A stretch of DNA of 40,334 nucleotides from JACPFJ01 sp036504875 (GTDB lineage: Bacteria; Desulfobacterota; Desulfuromonadia; Geobacterales; Pseudopelobacteraceae): positions 1 through 40,334 of the forward strand of contig DASXUK010000037.1 of NCBI GenBank assembly GCA_036504875.1, in the 5' to 3' direction. Position 1 is the first letter of the stretch. The number at the start of each line of letters is the position of its first letter. Below the pieces are notes generated by a model. The model saw nothing but the letters and a program-made list of their open reading frames with translations. It did not search any database and was not told the origin of the DNA. Positions 25,975-34,419 of the stretch are shown here, in pieces. The translations under genes and the position numbers were made by a program.

Positions 25975-26002
25975 ACTATAGCGCAGAAATTAAAAAATAC
26001 AA
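25975..26002 (-). promoter_or_regulatory. Putative promoter of ppdK
   Basis: Minus strand TTGTAT (25997-26002), 16-base spacer, TATAGT (25975-25980). It lies in the 134-base gap after gspG and suggests that ppdK is transcribed separately. The gap is very AT-rich and has no clear terminator. Confidence 0.5.
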
Positions 26003-26010
26003 CCTAATAA

Positions 26011-26451
26011 TTACCTCAAATCCCAGCTATTGAGATCGCTGTTCTTTCCTTCGCCCCCCTTGACGCCATCAGCGCCATAAGATGCCAGGTCATAATCGCC
26101 ATGCTCGCCCGGCGACACATAGATGAACTCATTCCCCCAACCATCCTTTGGCACCTGCTTGCTTTCCAGGTAACCCCCTTCTTTGTAATTTTTAGGAATC
26201 ACGCCAACTGTTGGCTTGGTGATAAGCGCATTTAGTCCCTGCTCGGTACCGGGAAAGACACCATTGTCGAGTTTGTATAGCTTCAAAGCGGTTTCGATCT
26301 GTTTGATCTGGGTTTTGGTGGTTCCGATCTTGGCATCATCGGTGCGCCCCATCAGCTTAGGGGCAACCAGTGCCGCCAGCAGCGCCAGGATGACAATGAC
26401 GACCATAATTTCTATTAAAGTGAAGCCGCGCTTGTCGTTGATTTGTTTCAT
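26011..26451 (-). CDS. gspG: Type II secretion major pseudopilin GspG
   Basis: GspG is the main subunit of the type II secretion pseudopilus. The prepilin leader ends in KRGFTLIE, with cleavage before Phe and the essential Glu at mature position 5, followed by the hydrophobic helix MVVIVILALLAALVAP. The C-terminal half has the calcium-loop features typical of GspG: PTEQGLNAL-like GTEQGLNALI, KDGWGNEFIYVSPG, and DLASYGADG. At 146 residues it is full length. No other gsp gene is in the window, so it is an orphan here. The GGAGG site lies about 10 bases before the ATG, slightly far. Confidence 0.93.
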   Translation of the reverse strand: MKQINDKRGFTLIEIMVVIVILALLAALVAPKLMGRTDDAKIGTTKTQIKQIETALKLYKLDNGVFPGTEQGLNALITKPTVGVIPKNYKEGGYLESKQVPKDGWGNEFIYVSPGEHGDYDLASYGADGVKGGEGKNSDLNSWDLR

Positions 26452-26715
26452 GGTATGCTTTCCTCCATCGGGTTAAATTCGTTCCAGGGAATTTTTGCAT
26501 GATCGCTGTAGCATGGCAAGGCTTTTAGTTTGCCGTCGACCGATAAGAATCACTGCTTGCCTCAATTGCGGTATAAAAGCCTTAATAACAGATTACTAAC
26601 CAGCAAAAACCTTTTTATTCAAGCAATTTATCAATAACTCATTTTGGCACGACACATGAAAGTGTAGTTCTGTAAATTTAGCAGTACCAACCTAATCAAA
26701 AGGAGAAAAAAACAG

Positions 26716-26979
26716 ATGAAAAAGACTTTTATTGCCATGCTCGCCTTGGTTGCCTTCGCCGGATCCGCTTTTGCCGCTGACGTGATTGAGCTGAAAAAAG
26801 GGGTCAAGTTTAATCACAAGGCCCATCAGGAATTATTAAAAGACTGCAAAAAATGTCACGAAAAAGCCGAGGGTGGCAAGATTGAAGGCTTTGGTAAGGA
26901 TTGGGCCCACAAAAACTGTAAGGGCTGCCATACCGAGATGAAAAAAGGCCCTACCTCTTGCAAGGAATGCCATAAGTAG
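26716..26979 (+). CDS. ppcA: Triheme cytochrome c7, PpcA family
   Basis: PpcA-family cytochromes are periplasmic carriers that pass electrons from the inner membrane toward outer-membrane conduits during metal and electrode respiration in Geobacter. A Sec signal peptide occupies residues 1-20 (SAFA/ADV). The mature part of 67 residues holds three CxxCH heme sites at 44-48, 68-72 and 82-86. Histidines 34, 37 and 65 are placed to be the second axial ligands, as in c7 proteins. The KIEGFGKDWAHKNCKGCH and EMKKGPTSCKECHK segments are strongly PpcA-like. Start follows AAGGAG. Paralogs (PpcA-E) are common, so the letter is not certain. Confidence 0.93.
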   Translation: MKKTFIAMLALVAFAGSAFAADVIELKKGVKFNHKAHQELLKDCKKCHEKAEGGKIEGFGKDWAHKNCKGCHTEMKKGPTSCKECHK

Positions 26980-27005
26980 TAACAGTACTAAACGTTTATC
27001 TTATC

Positions 27006-27036
27006 AAAGGGGTGGCCAAAAAGCCGCCCCTTTTTT
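27006..27036 (+). terminator. Intrinsic terminator of the cytochrome c7 gene
   Basis: Eleven-base stem AAAGGGGTGGC (27006-27016) with GCCGCCCCTTT (27023-27033), including one U-G pair, loop CAAAAA, then T residues. It may also stop minus-strand uvrB transcription, as the left side is A-rich. Confidence 0.85.
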
Positions 27037-27054
27037 AATTACCAATAAAGACTC

Positions 27055-29088
27055 CTAACGCAGAGCCAGTTCCATATCCTCCAGTTTCTTGATCCGGTCA
27101 CGCAGTTTGGCAGCGGTTTCAAAATCCAAAGCCTTGGCAGCTGTCAGCATATCCTTGCGCAGCTTCTTGACCAGCTTGGGGATCTCCTGGGGCGCCACAT
27201 ACTCCTCGGAAGTCTCGGCTATTCCGGCCAAACCTCCGGAAGGGGTATAGTAGTCCTTTTCCTCAACCGAGCCCAGTATGGTGGCTATAGTCTTTTTAAT
27301 CGTCTCGGGGGTGATGCCGTTTTCCTCATTATAGGCCAGCTGTTTAATGCGGCGACGTTGGGTTTCCTCCAGACAGGCCTGCATCGAGCGAGTGATGCTG
27401 TCGCCATACATTAGAACCCGTCCGTTAATATTACGGGCCGCACGTCCGCAGGTCTGGATCAGGGAACGGGTTGAGCGAAGAAATCCCTCCTTGTCGGCAT
27501 CCAGTATCGCCACCAGAGAGACCTCAGGCAAGTCCAGACCTTCGCGGAGCAGGTTGATGCCGACCAGCACATCAAATTCACCCAACCGTAAATCACGCAG
27601 AATCTGCATCCGCTCAATGGTAACAATGTCGGAGTGAAGGTACCTGACCCGTACTCCCAGCTCACGGTAATAGTTGGTGAGCTCCTCGGCCATGCGCTTG
27701 GTTAAAGTGGTCACCAGCACCCGTTCGCCCCGGGCAATGGTTTCGCGCACCTCATGCAGCAGGTCGTCCACCTGGCCGGCACCCTGTCCGGAAGAGGTCG
27801 CCGGTCTAACGGTTATCTCAGGGTCCAAGAGGCCGGTGGGCCGGATAACCTGCTCGACAAATATCCCGCCACTCTTTTCCATTTCAAAATCGGCCGGGGT
27901 GGCCGAGACATACACCGCCTGCTGAATCCGAGTCTCAAACTCCTTGAAATTCAGCGGCCGGTTATCAAGTGCAGCCGGTAATCGAAACCCGTAATTAACC
28001 AACGTTTCCTTGCGGCTCCGGTCGCCGCGGTACATACCACCGACCTGAGGAATGGTAATGTGCGACTCATCCACAAACAGTATGAAATCCTCCGGGAAAT
28101 AGTCGATCAAAGTATAAGGAGGCTCGTTTGACCGGCGACCGTCGAAATAACGCGAATAATTCTCGATCCCCTGGCAGAAGCCCATCTCCTCCATCATCTC
28201 GATATCGAAATAGGTGCGCTGTTCAATGCGCTGAGCCTCCAGCAGCATGTTCTGGGTCCTGAAATAACGGATGCGCTCCTCCAGATCAAAGCGGATTTGC
28301 TCCACCGCGCCCTTCAGGGTTTCTCGGGTTGAAACGTAATGTGAGGCCGGATAAATAGAGCATTTTGACAATCGTTGCAGGATCACGCCTCGCAAGGGAT
28401 CGATCTCGCTGATGGCCTCGATCTCGTCTCCGAAAAATTCGATTCTCAGGGCCTTGTCGCTGTCATAGGCCGGAAAAACCTCGACCACATCCCCCCGCAC
28501 CCGGAAAGTGCCGCGATGGAAATCAACATCGTTTCTTTCATACTGGATCTCGATCAGCTTCTGCAACAATGTATCGCGGCCGAAATTCTCCCCCTGATGG
28601 AAAAATATGTGCATGGCGGCATACGCCTCAGGCGAGCCAATGCCATAGATGCAAGAGACCGAGGCAACAATGATCACGTCGCGCCTGGTTAGCAGACTGC
28701 GAGTGGCCGAGTGCCGCATCTTGTCGATTTCATCATTAACAGAGGAATCTTTCTCGATGAAGGTGTCGGTGGTGGGGAGATAAGCCTCGGGCTGATAATA
28801 ATCGTAGTAGGAAACAAAATATTCGACCGCATTTTCCGGGAATAGGTCCCTGAATTCTCCGTAAAGCTGGGCCGCCAGGGTTTTGTTGGGGGCCAACACC
28901 AGGGCCGGCCGCGAGGTACGGGCAATAATGTTGGCCATGGTAAAGGTCTTGCCCGAGCCGGTTACTCCCAGAAGCACCTGGTGCTGGTCGCCCCGTTCAA
29001 TGCCTTCCACCAGCTCCTTGATCGCCTGGGGCTGATCACCACGCGGGGTATAATCAGTCGTAATTTTAAAGATGGAATCGTAGGTCAT
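27055..29088 (-). CDS. uvrB: UvrABC system protein B
   Basis: UvrB verifies DNA damage delivered by UvrA and recruits UvrC for nucleotide excision repair. The Walker A GVTGSGKT is at residues 41-48; the beta-hairpin region YYDYYQPEAYLP that inserts between DNA strands, helicase motifs including DESHITIPQ, and QTCGRAARN are present, and the C-terminal UVR motif (KALDFETAAKLRDRIKKLED) is intact. At 677 residues it has the standard length. The start lies 15 bases after the hydrogenase stop and has no clear ribosome site, so it is probably translated by coupling or from an internal promoter. Confidence 0.97.
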   Translation of the reverse strand: MTYDSIFKITTDYTPRGDQPQAIKELVEGIERGDQHQVLLGVTGSGKTFTMANIIARTSRPALVLAPNKTLAAQLYGEFRDLFPENAVEYFVSYYDYYQPEAYLPTTDTFIEKDSSVNDEIDKMRHSATRSLLTRRDVIIVASVSCIYGIGSPEAYAAMHIFFHQGENFGRDTLLQKLIEIQYERNDVDFHRGTFRVRGDVVEVFPAYDSDKALRIEFFGDEIEAISEIDPLRGVILQRLSKCSIYPASHYVSTRETLKGAVEQIRFDLEERIRYFRTQNMLLEAQRIEQRTYFDIEMMEEMGFCQGIENYSRYFDGRRSNEPPYTLIDYFPEDFILFVDESHITIPQVGGMYRGDRSRKETLVNYGFRLPAALDNRPLNFKEFETRIQQAVYVSATPADFEMEKSGGIFVEQVIRPTGLLDPEITVRPATSSGQGAGQVDDLLHEVRETIARGERVLVTTLTKRMAEELTNYYRELGVRVRYLHSDIVTIERMQILRDLRLGEFDVLVGINLLREGLDLPEVSLVAILDADKEGFLRSTRSLIQTCGRAARNINGRVLMYGDSITRSMQACLEETQRRRIKQLAYNEENGITPETIKKTIATILGSVEEKDYYTPSGGLAGIAETSEEYVAPQEIPKLVKKLRKDMLTAAKALDFETAAKLRDRIKKLEDMELALR

Positions 29089-29103
29089 CCAGATATAGTA
29101 AGC

Positions 29104-30528
29104 TTACCGCCAAGCCCTGTCCAGTACCTTCCCGTCGGCTGACTGCAACTCTACCGAAAGCCAGCTCCGACCGGCAGCATGGGTCGCGCAGGACAGACAG
29201 GGATCATATATACGTATGCCGTGTTCAACACGATTCAGCACTCCTTCCGACAGTTGTTTTCCTTGGCCTATGTGCTTTGAGGCAATATCGGTGATGGTGC
29301 GATCCATGGCTGCACTGTTGTGGGCAGTGGCCACGATCAGACAGACTTCGGTCAATAGACCATACTGATCAACCCGGTAATGGTGAATAAGGGTTCCGCG
29401 GGGAGCTTCGGTGATACCAACCCCTTCCCGGTTATTTACCTCGCCCCGGACTAGCACGTTCACATTGCAAATGTCCGCATCTTCTATAAGCTGACCGATT
29501 TTTTCAACAGCAAAAAGCATCTCGATCAACCGGGCTGGGTGATAGCACAGACTGGCACTGAGCGAGGCCTGGCCGGCGAATAGTAGCTGCCGTTCTTTAA
29601 GAGCCAAGGGCGCATCCGGGAAGGGGGCCACATTCAGGCGCGCCAGCGGCCCTACCCGATAGATCGACGGTTGGCCGGAGAGATTTGCCGAGCCAAAGCT
29701 GGTCGGCTTCATATAACTGTCGCCAGTGACGGTCTCATAAATTACTTCGCCATAATTGACCGGCGACAGTTCCTGTACTGTTGCCCCGTTTCCGTCTACA
29801 AAGTGCAACATCCCGCTAGTATAATCCAGAGCTCCGGCTTCGGAAACCAGCCCCAGGAACAGGGATTCAAAATCACCCCCGTCACCCATTTCCATCTGAA
29901 AGCGGCCCTGATGTTCGTGCCACAGGTCCAGAGCATACCTGACCAGTTGCATCGCCTCCGGCAGAAGCCTGGCAACATAGTCGCGCCCCTTGTTGGAAAG
30001 CGGCTCACGCATGCCACCAGGCACGATGAACTCAGGGTGCAGCTCTCCTCCGGCAATTTGGTTAACGATTTCCTGTCCGATCTGGCGCAGACGGATGCCC
30101 TTGCTGATAGCTTCCGGAACGTAACGGGCCAGTCCGACAAGATTGCGTTCAGCAGGATCGAAATCCAATCCTAATATGATATCGGGGGCCGAGAGATGAA
30201 AGAAACTCAGTGAGTGACTGAGAATCAGTTGCGCCAGGGAAAGCAGGCTGCGTAGTTTTTGAGCGGTCAGGGGTGGGGTAAGGGCCAGAATTTGATCTCC
30301 GGCAAGTGAGGCGGCCAAGGCGTGACTGGTTGGACAGATGCCGCAGATACGAGCGGCTATGGCAGGCATCTCCCAGTAGGGCCGCCCAACGCAAAAGCCT
30401 TCAAAACCACGGAATTCCTGGACATGCAAACGCGCCCGGGAAACTTCACCGGCATCACCCAGGCGTATCGTGACCTTGGCATGACCCTCAATCCGGGTGA
30501 CAGGGGCAATAGTAATCGTCCGACTCAT
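29104..30528 (-). CDS. [NiFe]-hydrogenase large (alpha) subunit, group 3-like
   Basis: The subunit carries the Ni-Fe active site that splits or makes H2. The N-terminal metal motif RICGICPTSH has Cys62 and Cys65; the C-terminal DPCLSCATH has Cys444 and Cys447. After His450 a 24-residue tail remains, the usual target of a maturation endopeptidase. PVTRIEGHAKV at the start and the 474-residue length match HoxH/MvhA-like cytoplasmic (group 3) enzymes. No signal peptide exists. The small subunit, diaphorase and maturation genes are all missing from the neighbourhood: AMMECR1 lies upstream and uvrB downstream. There is no ribosome site before the ATG, but a promoter-like sequence ends right at it. 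Confidence 0.9.
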   Translation of the reverse strand: MSRTITIAPVTRIEGHAKVTIRLGDAGEVSRARLHVQEFRGFEGFCVGRPYWEMPAIAARICGICPTSHALAASLAGDQILALTPPLTAQKLRSLLSLAQLILSHSLSFFHLSAPDIILGLDFDPAERNLVGLARYVPEAISKGIRLRQIGQEIVNQIAGGELHPEFIVPGGMREPLSNKGRDYVARLLPEAMQLVRYALDLWHEHQGRFQMEMGDGGDFESLFLGLVSEAGALDYTSGMLHFVDGNGATVQELSPVNYGEVIYETVTGDSYMKPTSFGSANLSGQPSIYRVGPLARLNVAPFPDAPLALKERQLLFAGQASLSASLCYHPARLIEMLFAVEKIGQLIEDADICNVNVLVRGEVNNREGVGITEAPRGTLIHHYRVDQYGLLTEVCLIVATAHNSAAMDRTITDIASKHIGQGKQLSEGVLNRVEHGIRIYDPCLSCATHAAGRSWLSVELQSADGKVLDRAWR

Positions 30529-30534
30529 GTGGAG

Positions 30535-30563
30535 ATTTTATCATCGTAGTATTGGTTTGCCAA
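30535..30563 (-). promoter_or_regulatory. Putative promoter giving a leaderless hydrogenase mRNA
   Basis: Minus strand TTGGCA (30558-30563), 17-base spacer, TAAAAT (30535-30540). The expected start site falls at or within a few bases of the hydrogenase ATG (30528). Confidence 0.5.
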
Positions 30564-30617
30564 GCGCCGGAGGGTTCAAACAGGGGCCAGGGACCAAACA
30601 CTGTAGAGGGATGGAGC

Positions 30618-31166
30618 TTATTTTTCCCCGAAAACCTGGGCGTTGAAAATATATATCTCACAATCTTTTTGCCAGGCATCCTCGGGCAGCCCGGCTTTAA
30701 GACAAGTGTGTTTCAGGAAAGTGTCCCGATCCCAGCCGTATTCGCTGGCGACCTGGGGCAGCAATACCCCCTGGTAGGTGTCCTTGATGATGTAGAGACC
30801 ATGTTGCCCGACCTGTATTTCATCAAGCGACTCGATCTTCCAAAGTGGTGAAAGAACCGAGATGTCCAGCTCAAAATGCTCCAGATCATCTTGTTTCATG
30901 GGATAGAAGCGCGGGTCTTTAGTTGCCGCGGAAATTGCCATTTCCTGTACCAGTTTGTAAAGCGGAGCCTCCGAAACAAAGTTTCCGATGCAACCACGCA
31001 ACTTTCCTTGCTGCTTGATGGTTACAAAGCAACCGCTCTGACTACAGAGCCCGGAAAATGATGTTTCGACGAGTGATGCTTTACCGGTAGTAAGATAGGC
31101 CACGATGGTGTCACGGGCAATCTTGAGAAGTTCATCCTGTTCAGGTTGCGACAGCGATTCCGACAT
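30618..31166 (-). CDS. AMMECR1 domain protein (AmmeMemoRadiSam system protein A)
   Basis: The 182-residue protein consists of an AMMECR1 domain, a conserved family usually found with a Memo-like protein and a radical SAM enzyme; its biochemical function is not settled. The hallmark LRGCIGNF is at about residues 56-63, with the YGLYII-like GLYIIKDTYQGVLLPQVASE strand region and a WQKDCEIYIFNAQVF C-terminus. The other two members are not in this window. It is in the same direction as def (17-base gap) and upstream of the hydrogenase gene (89-base gap). Confidence 0.88.
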   Translation of the reverse strand: MSESLSQPEQDELLKIARDTIVAYLTTGKASLVETSFSGLCSQSGCFVTIKQQGKLRGCIGNFVSEAPLYKLVQEMAISAATKDPRFYPMKQDDLEHFELDISVLSPLWKIESLDEIQVGQHGLYIIKDTYQGVLLPQVASEYGWDRDTFLKHTCLKAGLPEDAWQKDCEIYIFNAQVFGEK

Positions 31167-31183
31167 ACTATCCTCCTCCTGCG

Positions 31184-31690
31184 TTAACTGTAATTTTTTC
31201 TCCTGAACAACCCGGTCTTCAGGCTGACTACCCGATCCAGAAAAAGGATTCCATCCAAGTGGTCAATCTCATGCTGAATGGCCACGGCCTCGAAACCACT
31301 GGTTGCGATCTCATGTTCGACTCCCTCCGAATCGGAGTAGCGGACACTGATTTCGGTAGCACGCTCGACATCACCTGTATAGTCCGGCACGCTCATGCAA
31401 CCCTCTCGCATAATGGCGTTGCCGCTTCGGTTAATGATCTCCGGATTGATCATGCACAACTGACCATGATTGTTTTCTTTGCCATGACGGTTGGCGGAAA
31501 CATCCACCACGCAAACCCGCAAGGTTACACCAATCTGCGGTGCGGCGATCCCGACTGAACCTGGACCGGCGCGCATCGTATCCAGAAGATCAATAATAAG
31601 ATTTTGTATGGCGCTGTCAACCACCTCCACCTGATGCGATACCTTTTTCAGCAGAGGGTGGGGATAGCGCAGAACGTTTTGAATCGACAT
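31184..31690 (-). CDS. def: Peptide deformylase
   Basis: Def removes the formyl group from N-terminal methionine of new proteins. All three metal-site motifs are found: GIAAPQIG, REGCMSVP (Cys ligand, Met in place of the more common Leu), and QHEIDHLDG (two His ligands and the catalytic Glu). The length of 168 residues is usual. It starts two bases after the stop of the gcvR-like gene and precedes AMMECR1, forming an operon. No fmt gene is next to it, unlike many bacteria. Confidence 0.96.
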   Translation of the reverse strand: MSIQNVLRYPHPLLKKVSHQVEVVDSAIQNLIIDLLDTMRAGPGSVGIAAPQIGVTLRVCVVDVSANRHGKENNHGQLCMINPEIINRSGNAIMREGCMSVPDYTGDVERATEISVRYSDSEGVEHEIATSGFEAVAIQHEIDHLDGILFLDRVVSLKTGLFRRKNYS

Positions 31691-31692
31691 AT

Positions 31693-32253
31693 TTACAAGG
31701 CCACCGGCGTGATAACCCGCACACCAATCTCCACATTAAGTTTTTGCTTTAGATCACCAAGCAAGGACTCAAGCTTCTCAGGTGTCTGCCCCTCCGGCAA
31801 GGCTGCTTCCAGCATCATGACATACACCGGTTCGTCCGGAGTTCCGATCAGCTTGGTGTTCAGATCGGTGATGTTGACCCCCAGTTCGGCCAGTTCGCTG
31901 GTCACTTTATAAACAATTCCGGGTTGGTCGGCACCATAGACCGAAATCATGCAGATTTCGTCTTTGGTCTCTTGGCGCACAACTTCATCAAGATGCAGGG
32001 TACGCACGCCCACCGACATGCCGAGCTGGTCGCAGACCGGCTTCAACTCCTCAGAAAGACGGCTTTTGCTGAATGGACGCGGATGCGAGACAATCAGGAT
32101 CATGGCGAATTCGCCGGCCAGCATGGTACAACTGGAATCGGCGATATTACAGCCCAGACGAAAAAGCACCGAGGTCACCCCGGCTACGATCCCGGTCCGG
32201 TCCTTTCCGACCAGTGAAACAGCATAATGGAGAGTTTCAGGCGTAGTTGTCAT
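31693..32253 (-). CDS. Double ACT-domain protein, glycine cleavage repressor (GcvR)-like
   Basis: The 186-residue protein has two ACT-type modules: residues about 8-80 (AVSLVGKDRTGIVAGVTSVL, with the NIADSSCTML segment) and about 95-175 (ISVYGADQPGIVYKVTSELA, with VNITDLNTKL). This double arrangement matches GcvR and the ACT regulators found in many Proteobacteria. E. coli GcvR acts by binding GcvA, but no gcvA or glycine cleavage gene is here, so the target is unknown. Start follows TTAGGAG. It heads the def-AMMECR1 transcript. Confidence 0.8.
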   Translation of the reverse strand: MTTTPETLHYAVSLVGKDRTGIVAGVTSVLFRLGCNIADSSCTMLAGEFAMILIVSHPRPFSKSRLSEELKPVCDQLGMSVGVRTLHLDEVVRQETKDEICMISVYGADQPGIVYKVTSELAELGVNITDLNTKLIGTPDEPVYVMMLEAALPEGQTPEKLESLLGDLKQKLNVEIGVRVITPVAL

Positions 32254-32266
32254 TTGTAGCTCCTAA

Positions 32267-32304
32267 TGCAATTGGTTATCACTATTCCGGTTCATCTGCA
32301 ATTG
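32267..32304. repeat. Direct repeat TGCAATTG x2 in a divergent intergenic region
   Basis: TGCAATTG occurs at 32267-32274 and 32297-32304, with starts 30 bases apart (about three helix turns). The second copy overlaps the -35 region of the oxidoreductase promoter candidate. It could be a regulator site. Confidence 0.4.
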
Positions 32305-32329
32305 TTTTTTAAAGCGGCCGTAGTATACT
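32302..32329 (+). promoter_or_regulatory. Putative promoter of the molybdopterin oxidoreductase gene
   Basis: TTGTTT (32302-32307), 16-base spacer, TATACT (32324-32329). The -10 matches 5 of 6 and the -35 matches 3 of 6. Confidence 0.4.
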
Positions 32330-32398
32330 GCCGGAACAGTTTCTATGTACAGCAACTCTTTTACAACAAGGCCGCGTAAGAATCTGAGAGGAAAAGTC

Positions 32399-34408
32399 AT
32401 GAGCCTATCTATAGCCCGCTCGGTTTGTCCATTTGATTGTCCAGACACCTGCAGCATGTTGGTCGAGGTAGAGAATGGCGTGGTCATACGCGTCAGCGGG
32501 GATCCAGATCACCCTGTCACCCGGGGATTGCTTTGTCCCAAGATGAACCACTACGAACAGACCGTCAACTCACCCCGGCGATTAAAGACGCCGCTTGTGA
32601 GGACCGGCGCCAAGGGGGATGCTAAATTTGCTGCGATCAAATGGCCCGAAGCGATTGAGACAATCTGCTCACGCTGGAAGGAAATGATTGCCGTTCACGG
32701 CGCCGAATGCATCCTGCCCTATTCCTACGGCGGTACCATGGGGCTGGTGCAGAGGAACAGCGGCCACCCCTTTTTCCACTTACTGGGGGCCTCGCGGCTG
32801 GAACGCACCATCTGCTCACCAGCCAAGGATGCCGGCTGGAAAACGATTATGGGGGATACTCCTGCCATGGATCCGGCCGAGTTGGCGCAGAGCGAGCTGA
32901 TAATAATGTGGGGCATCAATGCCGCCGCCACCAGCATACATTGCCAACGTGACGCACTTCTGGCCAGAAAAAACGGGGCCCGGTTGTGGGTCATCGATAC
33001 CTATCGCACCCCTACCATGGAAGCGGCCGACGAGGCCTTTGTCGTCCGCCCAGGCGGGGACAGCGCGTTGGCTTTGGGGATGATGCACGTTATTGCCAGG
33101 GAAGGGCTAATTGACAAGGATTTCATTGAGAAGAATGTACTCGGCTTTGAGGATCTTGCCCAGATACTGAAAGAGTGCAGCCCGGTGCAGATGGAGCCGG
33201 TTTGCGGACTACCTGCGGCAACCATTGAACGCCTGGGGCGGGAATATGCCCGAAGCCGGGCCCCCTTTATCCGCTTGGGGAGCGGCCTGACCCGCTACGG
33301 CAACGGCGCCATGACAGTTCGCACCATTGCCTGCCTACCGGCCATTACCGGAGCCTGGCGACACCCGGGTGGCGGCATGTTAACCGGCACAGCCACTGGC
33401 GCCGCGTTTCCGCTGCACAAGGTGACCCGTGAGGATTTCATTACCCGTCCGACGCGGCTGATCAGCATGAATCAACTGGGAACAGCCCTGAATGATCTGC
33501 ATGATCCGCCGGTGATGTCGCTGTATGTCTACCACTCCAACCCGGCCTGCGTAACGCCCGATCAGAATGCCGTCATTCGCGGGCTAATGCGTAACGACCT
33601 GTTCACCGTGGTGCACGAACGCTTCCTGACCGACACGGCTCGTTTTGCCGATATTATTCTGCCAGCCACAAGCTCTCTGGAACATGGCGACCTGTACCGC
33701 AGTTATGGCTACTACCACAGCCAGCGTTGTCACGCTGTAGTCGCACCGCTCGGCGAGTCAAAATCAAACTGGGACACCTTCTGCCTGTTAGCTAACGGTA
33801 TGGGCTGGGATGAACCCTTTTTCCAACAGCCGGTCGATGAGCTGGTGGAACAGCTGATCGATTATGAAACACCCTGGCGGGATGCGGCGGTCAGCGATTT
33901 GCTGCGCCAGGGCGAACCGGTTGTACTGACCGTCCCGGGCGACCCAAAGGCGATCTGGGAGACACCCTCGGGGAAGATCGAGATCAAAAATGTGCGTGAA
34001 GCGGAGCCACTGCCACGCCCCCTCCCCACTCACGCCGAAGCGGATGGTTTTCCCCTCAGGCTGCAGCCGGCCACCACCCCCTATGCTCTCAACTCCAGTT
34101 TTTACGAACAGGATGAACTGCGCGCCCGGCAAAAGGTGGTGACCCTAATGATGAGCCCCGAGGACGCCGCCAAACGAGATCTGACAGATGGGCAGCAGGT
34201 GCTGGCTTTTAACCGGCTGGGGGAGGTAGAATTTACCCTCAAAGCAACGGAAAAGGTGCTGAGCGGTACAGTGGTAACGGAAGGGGTCTGGTGGCGGGAG
34301 TTCATCCCTGGCCAGCGGGGAGTCAATGCTTTGACATCCCAGAGACTTACTGATGGAGGAAGAGGTAGTACCCTGTATGATGTGACGGTAGAGGTAAAGA
34401 GCGCCTAA
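32399..34408 (+). CDS. Molybdopterin (bis-MGD) oxidoreductase, cytoplasmic, substrate unknown
   Basis: The 669-residue enzyme belongs to the large Mo/W bis-MGD family (COG0243). Its N-terminal [4Fe-4S] site is C-x3-C-x3-C-x27-C (Cys10, 14, 18, 46) in VCPFDCPDTC and GLLCPKM. Cofactor-binding blocks follow, including WGINAAATSIHCQRDALLA and the C-terminal dinucleotide-binding domain from about 560. Cys139 in RTICSPAKD is a candidate metal ligand, which I cannot confirm. There is no Tat signal, so the protein is cytoplasmic. The start at 32399 has a GAGAGG site; the longer reading from 32345 does not. No electron-transfer subunit or membrane anchor lies beside it. Confidence 0.88.
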   Translation: MSLSIARSVCPFDCPDTCSMLVEVENGVVIRVSGDPDHPVTRGLLCPKMNHYEQTVNSPRRLKTPLVRTGAKGDAKFAAIKWPEAIETICSRWKEMIAVHGAECILPYSYGGTMGLVQRNSGHPFFHLLGASRLERTICSPAKDAGWKTIMGDTPAMDPAELAQSELIIMWGINAAATSIHCQRDALLARKNGARLWVIDTYRTPTMEAADEAFVVRPGGDSALALGMMHVIAREGLIDKDFIEKNVLGFEDLAQILKECSPVQMEPVCGLPAATIERLGREYARSRAPFIRLGSGLTRYGNGAMTVRTIACLPAITGAWRHPGGGMLTGTATGAAFPLHKVTREDFITRPTRLISMNQLGTALNDLHDPPVMSLYVYHSNPACVTPDQNAVIRGLMRNDLFTVVHERFLTDTARFADIILPATSSLEHGDLYRSYGYYHSQRCHAVVAPLGESKSNWDTFCLLANGMGWDEPFFQQPVDELVEQLIDYETPWRDAAVSDLLRQGEPVVLTVPGDPKAIWETPSGKIEIKNVREAEPLPRPLPTHAEADGFPLRLQPATTPYALNSSFYEQDELRARQKVVTLMMSPEDAAKRDLTDGQQVLAFNRLGEVEFTLKATEKVLSGTVVTEGVWWREFIPGQRGVNALTSQRLTDGGRGSTLYDVTVEVKSA

Positions 34409-34419
34409 AGAATGACGGC

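Noticed and set aside
26640..26715. TTGGCACG upstream of the cytochrome gene resembles a sigma-54 -24 element
   Set aside because: The matching -12 element (TTGC) is not at the required distance.
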